DNA from: JAGXTF01 sp044224315
GTDB taxonomy: Bacteria > Bacteroidota > Bacteroidia > NS11-12g > UBA955
NCBI GenBank assembly: GCA_044224315.1
Contig: JBGAKR010000001.1
Span: forward strand, 372,001 to 436,000
DNA length: 64,000 nt
Direction: 5' to 3'
Shown here: one piece after another, positions 45,169-53,135 of the stretch
Position numbering within the stretch: position 1 is the first letter of the stretch
How the letters are laid out: each line of letters opens with the position of its first letter
Translations under genes and position numbers: made by a program
The notes under the pieces: model-generated
Seen by the model: only the letters and a program-made list of their open reading frames with translations
The model's database searches: none
Told to the model about the DNA's origin: nothing

Positions 45169-46818
45169 ATGTCTAAAAACCTAAGCGAACTTTCCGGCAG
45201 AAAAGGACTCGAACAAAACCTGTTCGAAGAGATTGGTATACTGGCCCGTAAAACCGGCACCCCATCGAAAGAAGAACTGGAAAAACTGGCCGATGAATTT
45301 CTAATAGGCAAAGCCAACACCTATGGTACGGCCAGCTTTTACGATTTTACCCGTGAAGAAAACAAGGGCAAAAAAGTATATGTTTGTGAGGGTAGCGCCT
45401 GCCTTTGCGCCGGAACACAGGATAAACTGCGCAGCGATTTGAGTCAGCAATTTGATGCCAGTGAAATTGGCAGTATGTATTGTCTGGGCCGCTGCCACGA
45501 AAACAGCGCTTTTTACTACGACAATAAAAATTACTCGGGCACAGCCATAGGCCAGATTGCCGATATCAAAAACGGAACGGCCAAACCCACCGATACTTAC
45601 AATGTAGGACATTTGGGTACCCAGGTATTAACCCAACCCTTTCCGGGCTTTGATGCCTACTACACCTTGCTGGAAAATAGTTTGAAACAAAGTCCGGAAG
45701 CCTTGCTTGAGCAAATTAAAATCAGCGGGGTAAGAGGCCGGGGTGGTGCAGGTTTCCCTATGGGTTTTAAACTAGAAAGCTGCAAAAACACCAAAGGCGA
45801 TGTAAAATTTGTGGTTTGCAATGCCGATGAAGGTGACCCTGGGGCATACAGCGACCGCTATTTGCTGGAACATCAGCCACATAGTGTAATCCTGGGCATG
45901 ATGCTTACCGGATACATCATTGGGGCTCAGTGGGGTGTTTTGTACATCCGCGGTGAATACCCCGAAAGTATTGACATTTGCAATGAAGCCCTCACAGAAT
46001 TGCGCAATCGTGGGTTGCTGGGGCAAAAATTATTCGGCACCGATTTTAGTTTCGATTTTAAAGTAATCCGCGCCCAGGGCGCCTATATCTGCGGTGAGGA
46101 AACTGCTTTGCTCAGCTCTATTGAAGGCCAAAGGCCCGAAGTGCGTGTGCGCCCGCCTTATCCCGCCCAGCAAGGATTATTTAATAAGCCCACAGTGGTA
46201 AATAATGTAGAAACCCTGGCCTGTGTGCCCTGGATTTTGAAAGAAGGCGGTGCACGTTTTGCCGAAATAGGCCGCGGAAAAAGTACCGGAACCAAGCTGG
46301 TTTCATTGGATAGTTTTTTCAAAAAACCCGGCATTTATGAAGTAGATATGGGTACTCCCCTGGCCGATGTGCTCTACGGATTGGGCGGCGGCTTTAATGC
46401 CTCCATCAAAGCCATGCACATTGGCGGACCTTTGGGTGGATTGGTGCCGATAGATAAAATTGATGAATTAACTGTAGATTTTGAGAGCTTTCAGCAAGCC
46501 GGATTTCTGCTGGGCCATGCTTCAGTGGTATGTATTCCTACCGATTTTCCATTGGTAAAATACATAGAACATTTGTTTGCATTTACCGCACATGAAAGCT
46601 GTGGAAAGTGTTTCCCCTGCCGATTAGGAAGCACACGTGGAAAGGAAATGTTTCAAAAAGCCATTCAGGAAGATTATAAAATCGACCGTGATTTATTGAA
46701 TGATTTGTTGAATACCATGGAAATTGGAAGCCTTTGCGCTCTGGGCGGAGGACTCCCCCTACCCATAAAAAATGCATTAAAATATTTTGAACCGGAATTA
46801 AAAGAATATTTGCAATAA
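45169..46818 (+). CDS. NuoE-NuoF fusion, NADH-oxidising (diaphorase) subunit
   Basis: 549 residues. The N-terminal 150 residues form a NuoE/24-kDa-like thioredoxin fold with an intact 2Fe-2S set (VCEGSAC...YCLGRC). The C-terminal 400 residues are NuoF-like: FMN loop GVRGRGGAGFPMGFK, NAD region VVCNADEGDPGAYSDR, GAYICGEETALLSSIEG, and 4Fe-4S ligands in HESCGKCFPCRLG with a later Cys in GSLCALG. Such fusions occur as HoxF of soluble hydrogenases and in NAD-linked formate dehydrogenases. No hydrogenase or dehydrogenase gene is adjacent, so the partner is unknown. It has its own promoter. Confidence 0.9.
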   Translation: MSKNLSELSGRKGLEQNLFEEIGILARKTGTPSKEELEKLADEFLIGKANTYGTASFYDFTREENKGKKVYVCEGSACLCAGTQDKLRSDLSQQFDASEIGSMYCLGRCHENSAFYYDNKNYSGTAIGQIADIKNGTAKPTDTYNVGHLGTQVLTQPFPGFDAYYTLLENSLKQSPEALLEQIKISGVRGRGGAGFPMGFKLESCKNTKGDVKFVVCNADEGDPGAYSDRYLLEHQPHSVILGMMLTGYIIGAQWGVLYIRGEYPESIDICNEALTELRNRGLLGQKLFGTDFSFDFKVIRAQGAYICGEETALLSSIEGQRPEVRVRPPYPAQQGLFNKPTVVNNVETLACVPWILKEGGARFAEIGRGKSTGTKLVSLDSFFKKPGIYEVDMGTPLADVLYGLGGGFNASIKAMHIGGPLGGLVPIDKIDELTVDFESFQQAGFLLGHASVVCIPTDFPLVKYIEHLFAFTAHESCGKCFPCRLGSTRGKEMFQKAIQEDYKIDRDLLNDLLNTMEIGSLCALGGGLPLPIKNALKYFEPELKEYLQ

Positions 46819-46828
46819 GGCTGTCAGT

Positions 46829-47134
46829 ATGGCAAAAGAAAATCAGTTTTTAACTTTTTCACAATTCCTTTTTTGAGATGTAGACTCAGATAGCTTGGAT
46901 AAAGACTTAAATGCAGTCCAAATCATTTCTCGTGTTTTGCAGCGTGGAACAATTGCTGATTTCAAACTTTTGCAGAATATTTATGAACGAAATGAAATAA
47001 TTAATGTGATAAAACAAACGCGATATTTGGATGACAAAACACTTAATTTTTGCTCTATCTATTTTGAAATTCCCAAAACAGAAATACGATGCTATATGTT
47101 GAAACAGTCACTCCCGCAACACTTCGAATTTTAA
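46829..47134 (+). pseudogene. DUF6922-like AbiEii-partner gene with in-frame TGA
   Basis: From ATG 46829 the frame reads MAKENQFLTFSQFLF, then TGA at 46874-46876, then continues DVDSDSLDKDLNAVQIISRVLQRGTIADFKLLQ to a stop at 47134. In relatives of this family, FLFWDVD has a Trp at the stop position, so a single TGG to TGA change explains the break. The protein is the usual companion (antitoxin side) of AbiEii-type nucleotidyltransferase toxins. An internal start (TTG 46895) could still make 79 residues. The family name is from memory and should be checked. Confidence 0.75.
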
Positions 47135-47328
47135 AGCGTTTGATGACAATGCCATCGTTGTCAGGTTATAATCTGGCAGGAGGCACCGCATTGGCTCTAC
47201 AAATTGGTCATCGCATTTCCACCCATCTGGATTTTTTCTGTATGGATGAACCCAATACCGATTCTATTATTGAGGACCTAAAAGAATTCAATAAAATCAG
47301 AAATCATCAAAGTCTGCACAAATATTAA
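47089..47328 (+). pseudogene. Truncated AbiEii/AbiGii-type nucleotidyltransferase toxin
   Basis: 79 residues starting MLYVETVTPATLRILKRLM, with the AbiEii nucleotidyltransferase core LAGGTALALQIGHRISTHLDFF. Complete family members are over 200 residues; here the frame stops at 47328, just after the first domain. The start overlaps the upstream partner by 46 bases, as in intact pairs. With the partner gene also broken, the pair is a dead toxin-antitoxin locus. Confidence 0.8.
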
Positions 47329-47392
47329 ATTTTAATTATAGCTTGGCAATAGCCAGAGTAATTTAAATATTGCTGAATTTTAATATTAAGAA

Positions 47393-47554
47393 ATGCTAGA
47401 GTTCATTTGTGATTTCCAAGGCCCCGCATCCAGTTACATGCTTGAAAAAAACGGAGCAATGAATACTCTTTGGAAAATAGGTTTCTTCATTTTAGGAGTG
47501 GTATTTTCTTTATTTATTAGTTTATATGAATTTGTAAAGACCCCCACAAATTGA
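47393..47554 (+). CDS. Possible small membrane protein (53 aa)
   Basis: ATG at 47393, stop at 47554. The second half (LWKIGFFILGVVFSLFISLYEFV) is one clear hydrophobic segment. No family is recognised and no strong ribosome-binding signal is seen. It may be a chance frame in the gap after the decayed toxin locus. Confidence 0.3.
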   Translation: MLEFICDFQGPASSYMLEKNGAMNTLWKIGFFILGVVFSLFISLYEFVKTPTN

Positions 47555-47584
47555 CTTTAAAATAGATATAAAATAATTTATAAG

Positions 47585-47592
47585 TACATTTG
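47585..47592 (+). promoter_or_regulatory. -7 element before the tandem paralogues
   Basis: TACATTTG fits TAnnTTTG. It lies 50 bases before the ATG at 47643. No TTG is found at the normal distance upstream. Confidence 0.4.
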
Positions 47593-47642
47593 CCAATATT
47601 GATCCCCAACACATAACCATCAACCATTTAGCCCCAAATAAA

Positions 47643-49187
47643 ATGAAACAGCACACACCAATTGTCTTGTTTTCGCTTCTTTTTCTTTGGATAAACTCAC
47701 TCAATGCCCAATCCAGACTGGAGTATCACGGGCCTGTTTCTGTGCTTTGCACAGATGCCGGAACCCAATTCCGCTTTTTAAAAGGCGGAAATTCCGAAGA
47801 TACGCTCACAGATACAAGTACATACTTATTTGCCGGTTATGAAAAAGGCGATACCGTTGCCTGGCAGTATATAGAAAGTGAAGACCAATTGTACATTGCA
47901 GCTTGGAATCCTAAAAAACAGGCAAAAAAGCATAATGTAAAATTTGCCATTGCCTGGAGGGTAACCAGCGGTAATCCCCGTTTCGGAAACATCAAAATCC
48001 CAGGAAATTTAAAGTTTGAAGGTTTTGGTGGTGAAAGAGCCTATTTTAGCCAAATTGGGAAACCCGGTCGGATGATTTTGTTTTTCGCAAGTAAATATAT
48101 TTCGGGCGAATATAGAGTTGAATACACCCTCAAAATTAAACCCTTTACCGGCAACCAGGAACCCATTTATGAATATGCCCGATACGCCGAAAATGTCATC
48201 GATGTACCCGGTGGGATCATCAATCCATTTGGACCCACCGAACGCAGAAAAAGGGAAGAAAGAGAAGAATTTACGCACGATTCGGCATTAAGCCGACCTT
48301 TACAGGCTTTAAAAATAAAGTATAAATCCATGCCCCAGGATACATTGTGGAATTCTGTGCGTTATGAATTAAAATCATTTGCAGAGGGTTTTTATTGGGA
48401 AGATTATGCAAAAATTCAGCGGGATTTTACTCAAACCTATATTTTCATTGAAGAAAAATACATTCAAACTAAAAAATTAAACGGTACTTGGGTAAGTTCA
48501 CATCCCGAATTATCGCCCGATAAGAATATATTGTTCGAGCCATTTTACCAACAAAACGGTGTGATTGGCTGGAAAATTACCTGCCGCACCTTGCCCATGC
48601 TGCATTTAAAGCTGGGAGCCGATTTACCTGAAAATACACCCGTATTAATTATCGACAAGGAAACCCCATTTGACCGCCCTGTTTCGCAATATTTTTCTCC
48701 TGAAACCTATTATAAAAACGATAGTATTATACTTGAAATTGCACATGCCGAAAAACCTTATGAGAAGGCAGGGGAATTATGGGCCGAATATGCCCTGGAC
48801 CACGGCATAGCTTTAACTCTCGGAGAAATAAAAATCGCCCTTGTAGCTATGTACACAAGACTGGGTTTACATTGGGAAACATGGACCGGCACCAGCCCAA
48901 GTGATACGGAAGTAAGTGGGATTTTCACCCCAATATATCAAGATATTCTCGTGGTTATCATAACCCCCGATTATGCACCCAAAATAAGTTTGCGCAAGGA
49001 AGGAAATTACAAATGGAATGATTTAAATTTCAAAGAATGGGACAATCTGAAAGGACAGAATTTCAAAATTCTAACCGGAAGATTTTCATTCATAGAAAAT
49101 GTTGAGGTCTTTGAATACAAGCTTCAAGCCGAAAGTTATGCCCAAACGAATTATGTGCTGTTTTTCAGTCAACCACCTGAAAAATAA
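47643..49187 (+). CDS. Secreted protein of unknown function, paralogue 1
   Basis: 514 residues with signal peptide MKQHTPIVLFSLLFLWINSLNAQ. The rest is mixed alpha/beta. I do not recognise a domain. It shares layout and several blocks with the next gene: FRFLKGGNSEDTL against FYYLNGGDENDSL, NPFGPTERRK against NPYGPIGRLK, HDSALSRPLQALK against RDSALSYPLALLK, and an ending VLFFSQPPEK against VLFFSKETVE. No T9SS tail is visible, so it is probably periplasmic or outer-membrane-associated. Confidence 0.75.
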   Translation: MKQHTPIVLFSLLFLWINSLNAQSRLEYHGPVSVLCTDAGTQFRFLKGGNSEDTLTDTSTYLFAGYEKGDTVAWQYIESEDQLYIAAWNPKKQAKKHNVKFAIAWRVTSGNPRFGNIKIPGNLKFEGFGGERAYFSQIGKPGRMILFFASKYISGEYRVEYTLKIKPFTGNQEPIYEYARYAENVIDVPGGIINPFGPTERRKREEREEFTHDSALSRPLQALKIKYKSMPQDTLWNSVRYELKSFAEGFYWEDYAKIQRDFTQTYIFIEEKYIQTKKLNGTWVSSHPELSPDKNILFEPFYQQNGVIGWKITCRTLPMLHLKLGADLPENTPVLIIDKETPFDRPVSQYFSPETYYKNDSIILEIAHAEKPYEKAGELWAEYALDHGIALTLGEIKIALVAMYTRLGLHWETWTGTSPSDTEVSGIFTPIYQDILVVIITPDYAPKISLRKEGNYKWNDLNFKEWDNLKGQNFKILTGRFSFIENVEVFEYKLQAESYAQTNYVLFFSQPPEK

Positions 49188-49284
49188 AGTACAGTTCTTA
49201 ATAACATAATGTTTCACATCTTTTTCAATACAGAATTTGCATAAAGCAACAATACAGCCATTTAAATTGTCTAACCCGCATACA

Positions 49285-50823
49285 ATGTATCCCCGTTTCA
49301 TTATTCTCCTGATTTGCGCAATTTGTGGCCTGCAAAATGCCTATTCACAATGCCGTATGGTGTATTATCCCGGCAAGGTATCCATGGCATATAGCAGCAG
49401 TTCGCATCAGTTTTACTACCTGAATGGAGGCGATGAAAACGACTCTCTCTTAATTGTAAATTACGTAAGCCTGCAAAATGTAGATAGCACCGATGCGGTA
49501 ATTTGGGATTATCATCATGGCCGACTGAGTATAGCGCGGATGATAAAACCCCCGAAAGCCAAAAAACTGAAATTGAATTTTAGCCTGGTGCAGGAAACAT
49601 CCGATTCCACCACCCGCTTTATAAATACTGAAATTACCCTGCCCAATAATTGTACTTTTTCACATTTCGATTCGCTTTCTGTTTATTTCTGGGATTCAAC
49701 CAAAAAAGAATTTTTACAGGTGTTTTTTCCTGATTTTAATACCCCTAAATTAAACAAAAAATACGCGGCACAAAATGAGGTAACTCGCCATGAATTAACG
49801 TCCAAAACCATCACTCATTGCAACCCAGCCACCTATGATACCAGCCATCCATTTCAGGTATTTAATCCCTATGGACCTATAGGCAGACTAAAGACCCAAA
49901 TGGCCCTGCAATTCAGCCGCGACTCGGCATTGAGTTATCCCTTGGCTCTGCTAAAAAAATCAATTATCAATAAAGGCAATTCATTTTTATGGGAAGTAAA
50001 ATCGGCCGAAATTGGCATATATTCCGATTCAACGCTGTTTGACATGCTCAATACCAAACGCCAATTGCACCAGGTAGAGTTTTATGTGGAAGACAAATTC
50101 TACAACGAAACTCCGCCCCGGGCCTCCATTGGCGGCTACTATCCCGGATTATTCGGTTCTAAATCGGTATTGACTTCGCCCTTTTACAGAAAAAACAATA
50201 TCCGCGGGTTTTTATACTCCTGGCATACCCTGCCTTATTTAAAATTACAGTTTAAACCCAGCCTGGTTAAAAACACGCCGGCACTATTGGTGGTGCGCAA
50301 CAGCCGCGATTCACACATGGTGGGGAATGCCATTTTTCCCGAAACCCTTTTTATGGAAGATTCCATGTTTCTGGAAATATATTCGAAACCTGATCCGGTG
50401 ATGAAAACTGAAAGCATTTTGGGCAATATTTGCATAGAAAACGAACAAAAATGCAATCCGCTTTTTTTGAAAAGCGCAGCCCTAGAATGGTTCCTGAAAG
50501 CTGATTGCCACCTGGATGCTGAGATTGAAATTAACGGAAATGGAGATAGTATTGTACTTGGAAATGTAGTACCCAAATTTAAAAATTTAATTGTAGTGTA
50601 CATCAGCTGCACAGAACCCAAAAATATTGGTATGCAAAGAAATGGCGATAGTACCTGGGTATATAAAAAACTTTTTGGTATGTACGATTACCCCGAAAAC
50701 CGCATCTATAATGCCTCGGGATCATTTGTAAAAGAAACGGAGAGTTATAATTATAAAGTTCCGGTTAATAAAAATTGCCCAAAAAGTTGGGTACTCTTTT
50801 TCTCGAAAGAAACGGTGGAATAA
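49285..50823 (+). CDS. Secreted protein of unknown function, paralogue 2
   Basis: 512 residues from the ATG at 49285, with signal peptide MYPRFIILLICAICGLQNAYSQ. The in-frame TTG at 49237 only adds a polar stretch before the signal. It is a diverged tandem copy of the preceding gene along its full length, sharing the motifs listed there. The stop codon TAA (50821-50823) is the first element of a TGTTTAA-type heptad array. Confidence 0.75.
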   Translation: MYPRFIILLICAICGLQNAYSQCRMVYYPGKVSMAYSSSSHQFYYLNGGDENDSLLIVNYVSLQNVDSTDAVIWDYHHGRLSIARMIKPPKAKKLKLNFSLVQETSDSTTRFINTEITLPNNCTFSHFDSLSVYFWDSTKKEFLQVFFPDFNTPKLNKKYAAQNEVTRHELTSKTITHCNPATYDTSHPFQVFNPYGPIGRLKTQMALQFSRDSALSYPLALLKKSIINKGNSFLWEVKSAEIGIYSDSTLFDMLNTKRQLHQVEFYVEDKFYNETPPRASIGGYYPGLFGSKSVLTSPFYRKNNIRGFLYSWHTLPYLKLQFKPSLVKNTPALLVVRNSRDSHMVGNAIFPETLFMEDSMFLEIYSKPDPVMKTESILGNICIENEQKCNPLFLKSAALEWFLKADCHLDAEIEINGNGDSIVLGNVVPKFKNLIVVYISCTEPKNIGMQRNGDSTWVYKKLFGMYDYPENRIYNASGSFVKETESYNYKVPVNKNCPKSWVLFFSKETVE

Positions 50824-51002
50824 TGTTTAATTATTAATGTTTAATGTTTAATGCTTTCCCGCCCCATTTCGGACTGGAACAGCCAGATGTGAATTGGGAA
50901 TTGTGAATTATGAATGATGTAAGCCTGAATTCGCTATGGGAGAGGCTGTTATACTGTCAACTGTAAACTGTAAACTGTAAACTGTAAACTCAACTCTTAA
51001 CT
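50821..51002. repeat. Three heptad arrays between convergent genes
   Basis: TGTTTAA units (50824-50851) follow directly on the TAA stop. GTGAATT-type units (50889-50916) come after ACAGCC (50879-50884). CTGTAAA units (50954-50988, then CTCAACT and CTTAACT to 51002) come after GGCTGT (50944-50949). The last array supplies the stop codon and final codons of the minus-strand gene. CTGTAAA is the reverse complement of the TTTACAG units at 8231-8258. Confidence 0.85.
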
Positions 51003-52603
51003 ATCTTAATCTCCCCATTTTCGAATTGAATAAAATAAATTCCAGGTAATAATTTATCGCAGTATATATTACCGGTATTGCCTTTTATTTCTCCTTGCAT
51101 TACCTCCACGCCAATGGCATTTTTAACGGAATATTTACCCAAATATTTTTCACCTTTTATTTGCAAATTATCATTTACCGGATTAGGAAAATACTGTATT
51201 GACAGATTTGCAGAAATAGACTTTACATTTATGGCAGGGTCACTTAGCTTCATCACAAAGCCATCGTAAGCATCTGTTGCCTGAATAGAATCTATGCCTG
51301 AATTTACATTAAAATTATGTTTAAATGCAAAATAACCCGCACCATAAACATTGCCTTTATTGTCTTGTGCCGCAGCCGACCACTGTTTGTAATTGTCCCC
51401 AACCGGCCCCGGTTTGATATTTACATCCCAAAGCAAACTGCCATCTGCATTGTATTTGGCAAAAGAATGATCTGCAATATAAATGTTTCCGTTTTTATCC
51501 AGCAATAAACTCCTAGGGTCATTTCCCATTGGCCTGGCTTTCAACCAAATTGGATTACCCAGGTTTGTGGTTCTGTAAATAAAATTACTAAAATTGCGAC
51601 TGGGCAAAGTATCAATACCCAAACCCGCATTAAAATCTGCCAGGCCAATATTGGTACCCGATAAAATAATATCGTTGGTTGCAGGGTCGCAGATGGCTTT
51701 ATACGGAAAAGTGGAACTGCCATTCTCACCGGTATAAACTTTCGAAAACTGAAAAAATCCCTGATTGCTGAGTCTTACAAAAAACATATCCGAATATCCC
51801 AAAGCAGTATGGGGAGTTTTTCCTGCATCTGGATTCAAATCAGCAACCCCCCGATTGGTTCCAAATACATTCACCATTTTATTATTATCTATACATAGCG
51901 TAGAAACAAACTGGTTATTACTCCCGCCAATTACTTTCGACCAGCGATGATTCCCGGCCGAATCCAGTGAAAACAGCAATCCATCAAATTCCTCCTCAGA
52001 ACCTATTTTTTTCACCCCTGCAGTTAAATCCATATCCAGGGTATCTTTAAAATCAGCCACCACAAATATGTTCATGTCTGCATCCAGTTTGGTATCGAAA
52101 ACAAAAGCATATCCGCTGCATTCCACACGTTTCACCCATTTAAAATTGCCCTTTGCATTTAATTTTAATACAAACAAATCGGCCTCTTTTCCGGCATTAA
52201 ATGTATCTACTCCCGCACCCGGATTAAAATCTACCGTTTTCTCAAAACTTCCGGTAACGATTATATTACCATTGGCATCTATTTCAAGATTATTCCCATA
52301 GTCATCACCGGCACCGCCAAATTGCTTTACCCATACCAGGGCCCCATCCGGTGTCCATTCAGATACAATAAAATCCGTTTTTCCGGCACTGGTTGCATTC
52401 TGGGTATTGCTGCCCGGATCCGTATCCACCGTACCCCTGAAGGTTGTAAGAATCACCACATTGCCTGATTGATTCACCTGCATGGCCTGGGGATTTTGAT
52501 CATCCGCACCGGCAAGGGTTTTGGTCCAGTTATAGGTTTGTGCACTGGCCAAACCACAAAAAAGCAGGCCAAAAGCCAAAAAGAACAGTCTGTTTCTCAT
52601 CAT
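50990..52603 (-). CDS. SBBP-like beta-propeller repeat protein with T9SS type A domain
   Basis: 537 residues with signal peptide MMRNRLFFLAFGLLFCGLASA. Repeats such as LVWVKQFGGAGDDYGNNLEIDANGNIIVTGSF, DFNPGAGVDTF and DGFVMKLS are typical SBBP/propeller units. The C-terminal domain (YFPNPVNDNLQIKG...LLPGIYFIQFENGEIKIVKS) is T9SS type A. The codons for the final residues and the TGA fall within a CTGTAAA-type heptad array, so the original C-terminus may have been altered. Confidence 0.85.
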   Translation of the reverse strand: MMRNRLFFLAFGLLFCGLASAQTYNWTKTLAGADDQNPQAMQVNQSGNVVILTTFRGTVDTDPGSNTQNATSAGKTDFIVSEWTPDGALVWVKQFGGAGDDYGNNLEIDANGNIIVTGSFEKTVDFNPGAGVDTFNAGKEADLFVLKLNAKGNFKWVKRVECSGYAFVFDTKLDADMNIFVVADFKDTLDMDLTAGVKKIGSEEEFDGLLFSLDSAGNHRWSKVIGGSNNQFVSTLCIDNNKMVNVFGTNRGVADLNPDAGKTPHTALGYSDMFFVRLSNQGFFQFSKVYTGENGSSTFPYKAICDPATNDIILSGTNIGLADFNAGLGIDTLPSRNFSNFIYRTTNLGNPIWLKARPMGNDPRSLLLDKNGNIYIADHSFAKYNADGSLLWDVNIKPGPVGDNYKQWSAAAQDNKGNVYGAGYFAFKHNFNVNSGIDSIQATDAYDGFVMKLSDPAINVKSISANLSIQYFPNPVNDNLQIKGEKYLGKYSVKNAIGVEVMQGEIKGNTGNIYCDKLLPGIYFIQFENGEIKIVKS

Positions 52604-52769
52604 AAGTAGTGCAATTTAGTTAATTCCTGCCGGGTTGGGAGTCCAAAAGTATCAACCCCGCGATAAAAATGACAAACGGCATTCAGGCATCTGTAAAGCA
52701 TTTTGCCATTTGTAACAATTTCAATGCCTTGGCGTACAATTTTCAAAACCCGCTATTCGTTTAAACATT

Positions 52770-53048
52770 ATGCGCGTACACCAACGACCAGCCAATTGCA
52801 TAGCCGATGTGGGTTACCGCATTTTTCTGTTCAGGCGCGACCTTAAAATTTCCCAACCCAAGCTGGCCGCACTTTCGGGCATATCCCTCAGCACCCTCAA
52901 GCGCATAGAGCTGGGCAAAACCAATCCCGGCCTCAATGAAATCTTCACCCTGGCCCGCATCTTCAACCGCCCCGCCAGCGATTTCTTCATTCCGGTGTCA
53001 AATCTGACACTACAAAGGCATACAAAAGGCATATTATTTCTACTATAG
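52770..53048 (+). CDS. XRE-family helix-turn-helix regulator (92 aa)
   Basis: The HTH_3 domain spans about residues 15-75: GYRIFLFRRDLKISQPKLAALSGISLSTLKRIELGKTNPGLNEIFTLARIF, with helix-turn-helix core SQPKLAALSGISLSTLKRIE. It lies directly upstream of the methyltransferase gene, like the controller (C) protein of many restriction-modification systems. Its base composition is clearly GC-richer than the operon after it, closer to a resident gene. A controller role is therefore inferred, not shown. The last 17 residues look unstructured. Confidence 0.8.
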   Translation: MRVHQRPANCIADVGYRIFLFRRDLKISQPKLAALSGISLSTLKRIELGKTNPGLNEIFTLARIFNRPASDFFIPVSNLTLQRHTKGILFLL

Positions 53049-53091
53049 TTGCACTGGAGTTGCATGAAGAGGTTAGGTAGAGGTGATCCAC

Positions 53092-53126
53092 TTGCTTTTT
53101 TTAATTGCTTTTATGTACATTTGAAA
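53092..53126 (+). promoter_or_regulatory. Promoter of the defence operon with palindromic ATGTACAT
   Basis: TTG (53092-53094) and TACATTTG (53116-53123) are 21 bases apart, a good promoter for the methyltransferase start at 53136. The palindrome ATGTACAT (53113-53120) overlaps the -7 element and could be an operator. The 14-base sequence ATGTACATTTGAAA recurs at 59276-59289 before the HNH gene. Confidence 0.65.
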
Positions 53127-53135
53127 TTTCTATTT

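Noticed and set aside
46874..46876. TGA read as Trp (alternative code or recoding)
   Set aside because: TGA serves as a normal stop for several intact genes here (for example 5768-5770 and 6901-6903), so the TGA is a nonsense mutation.
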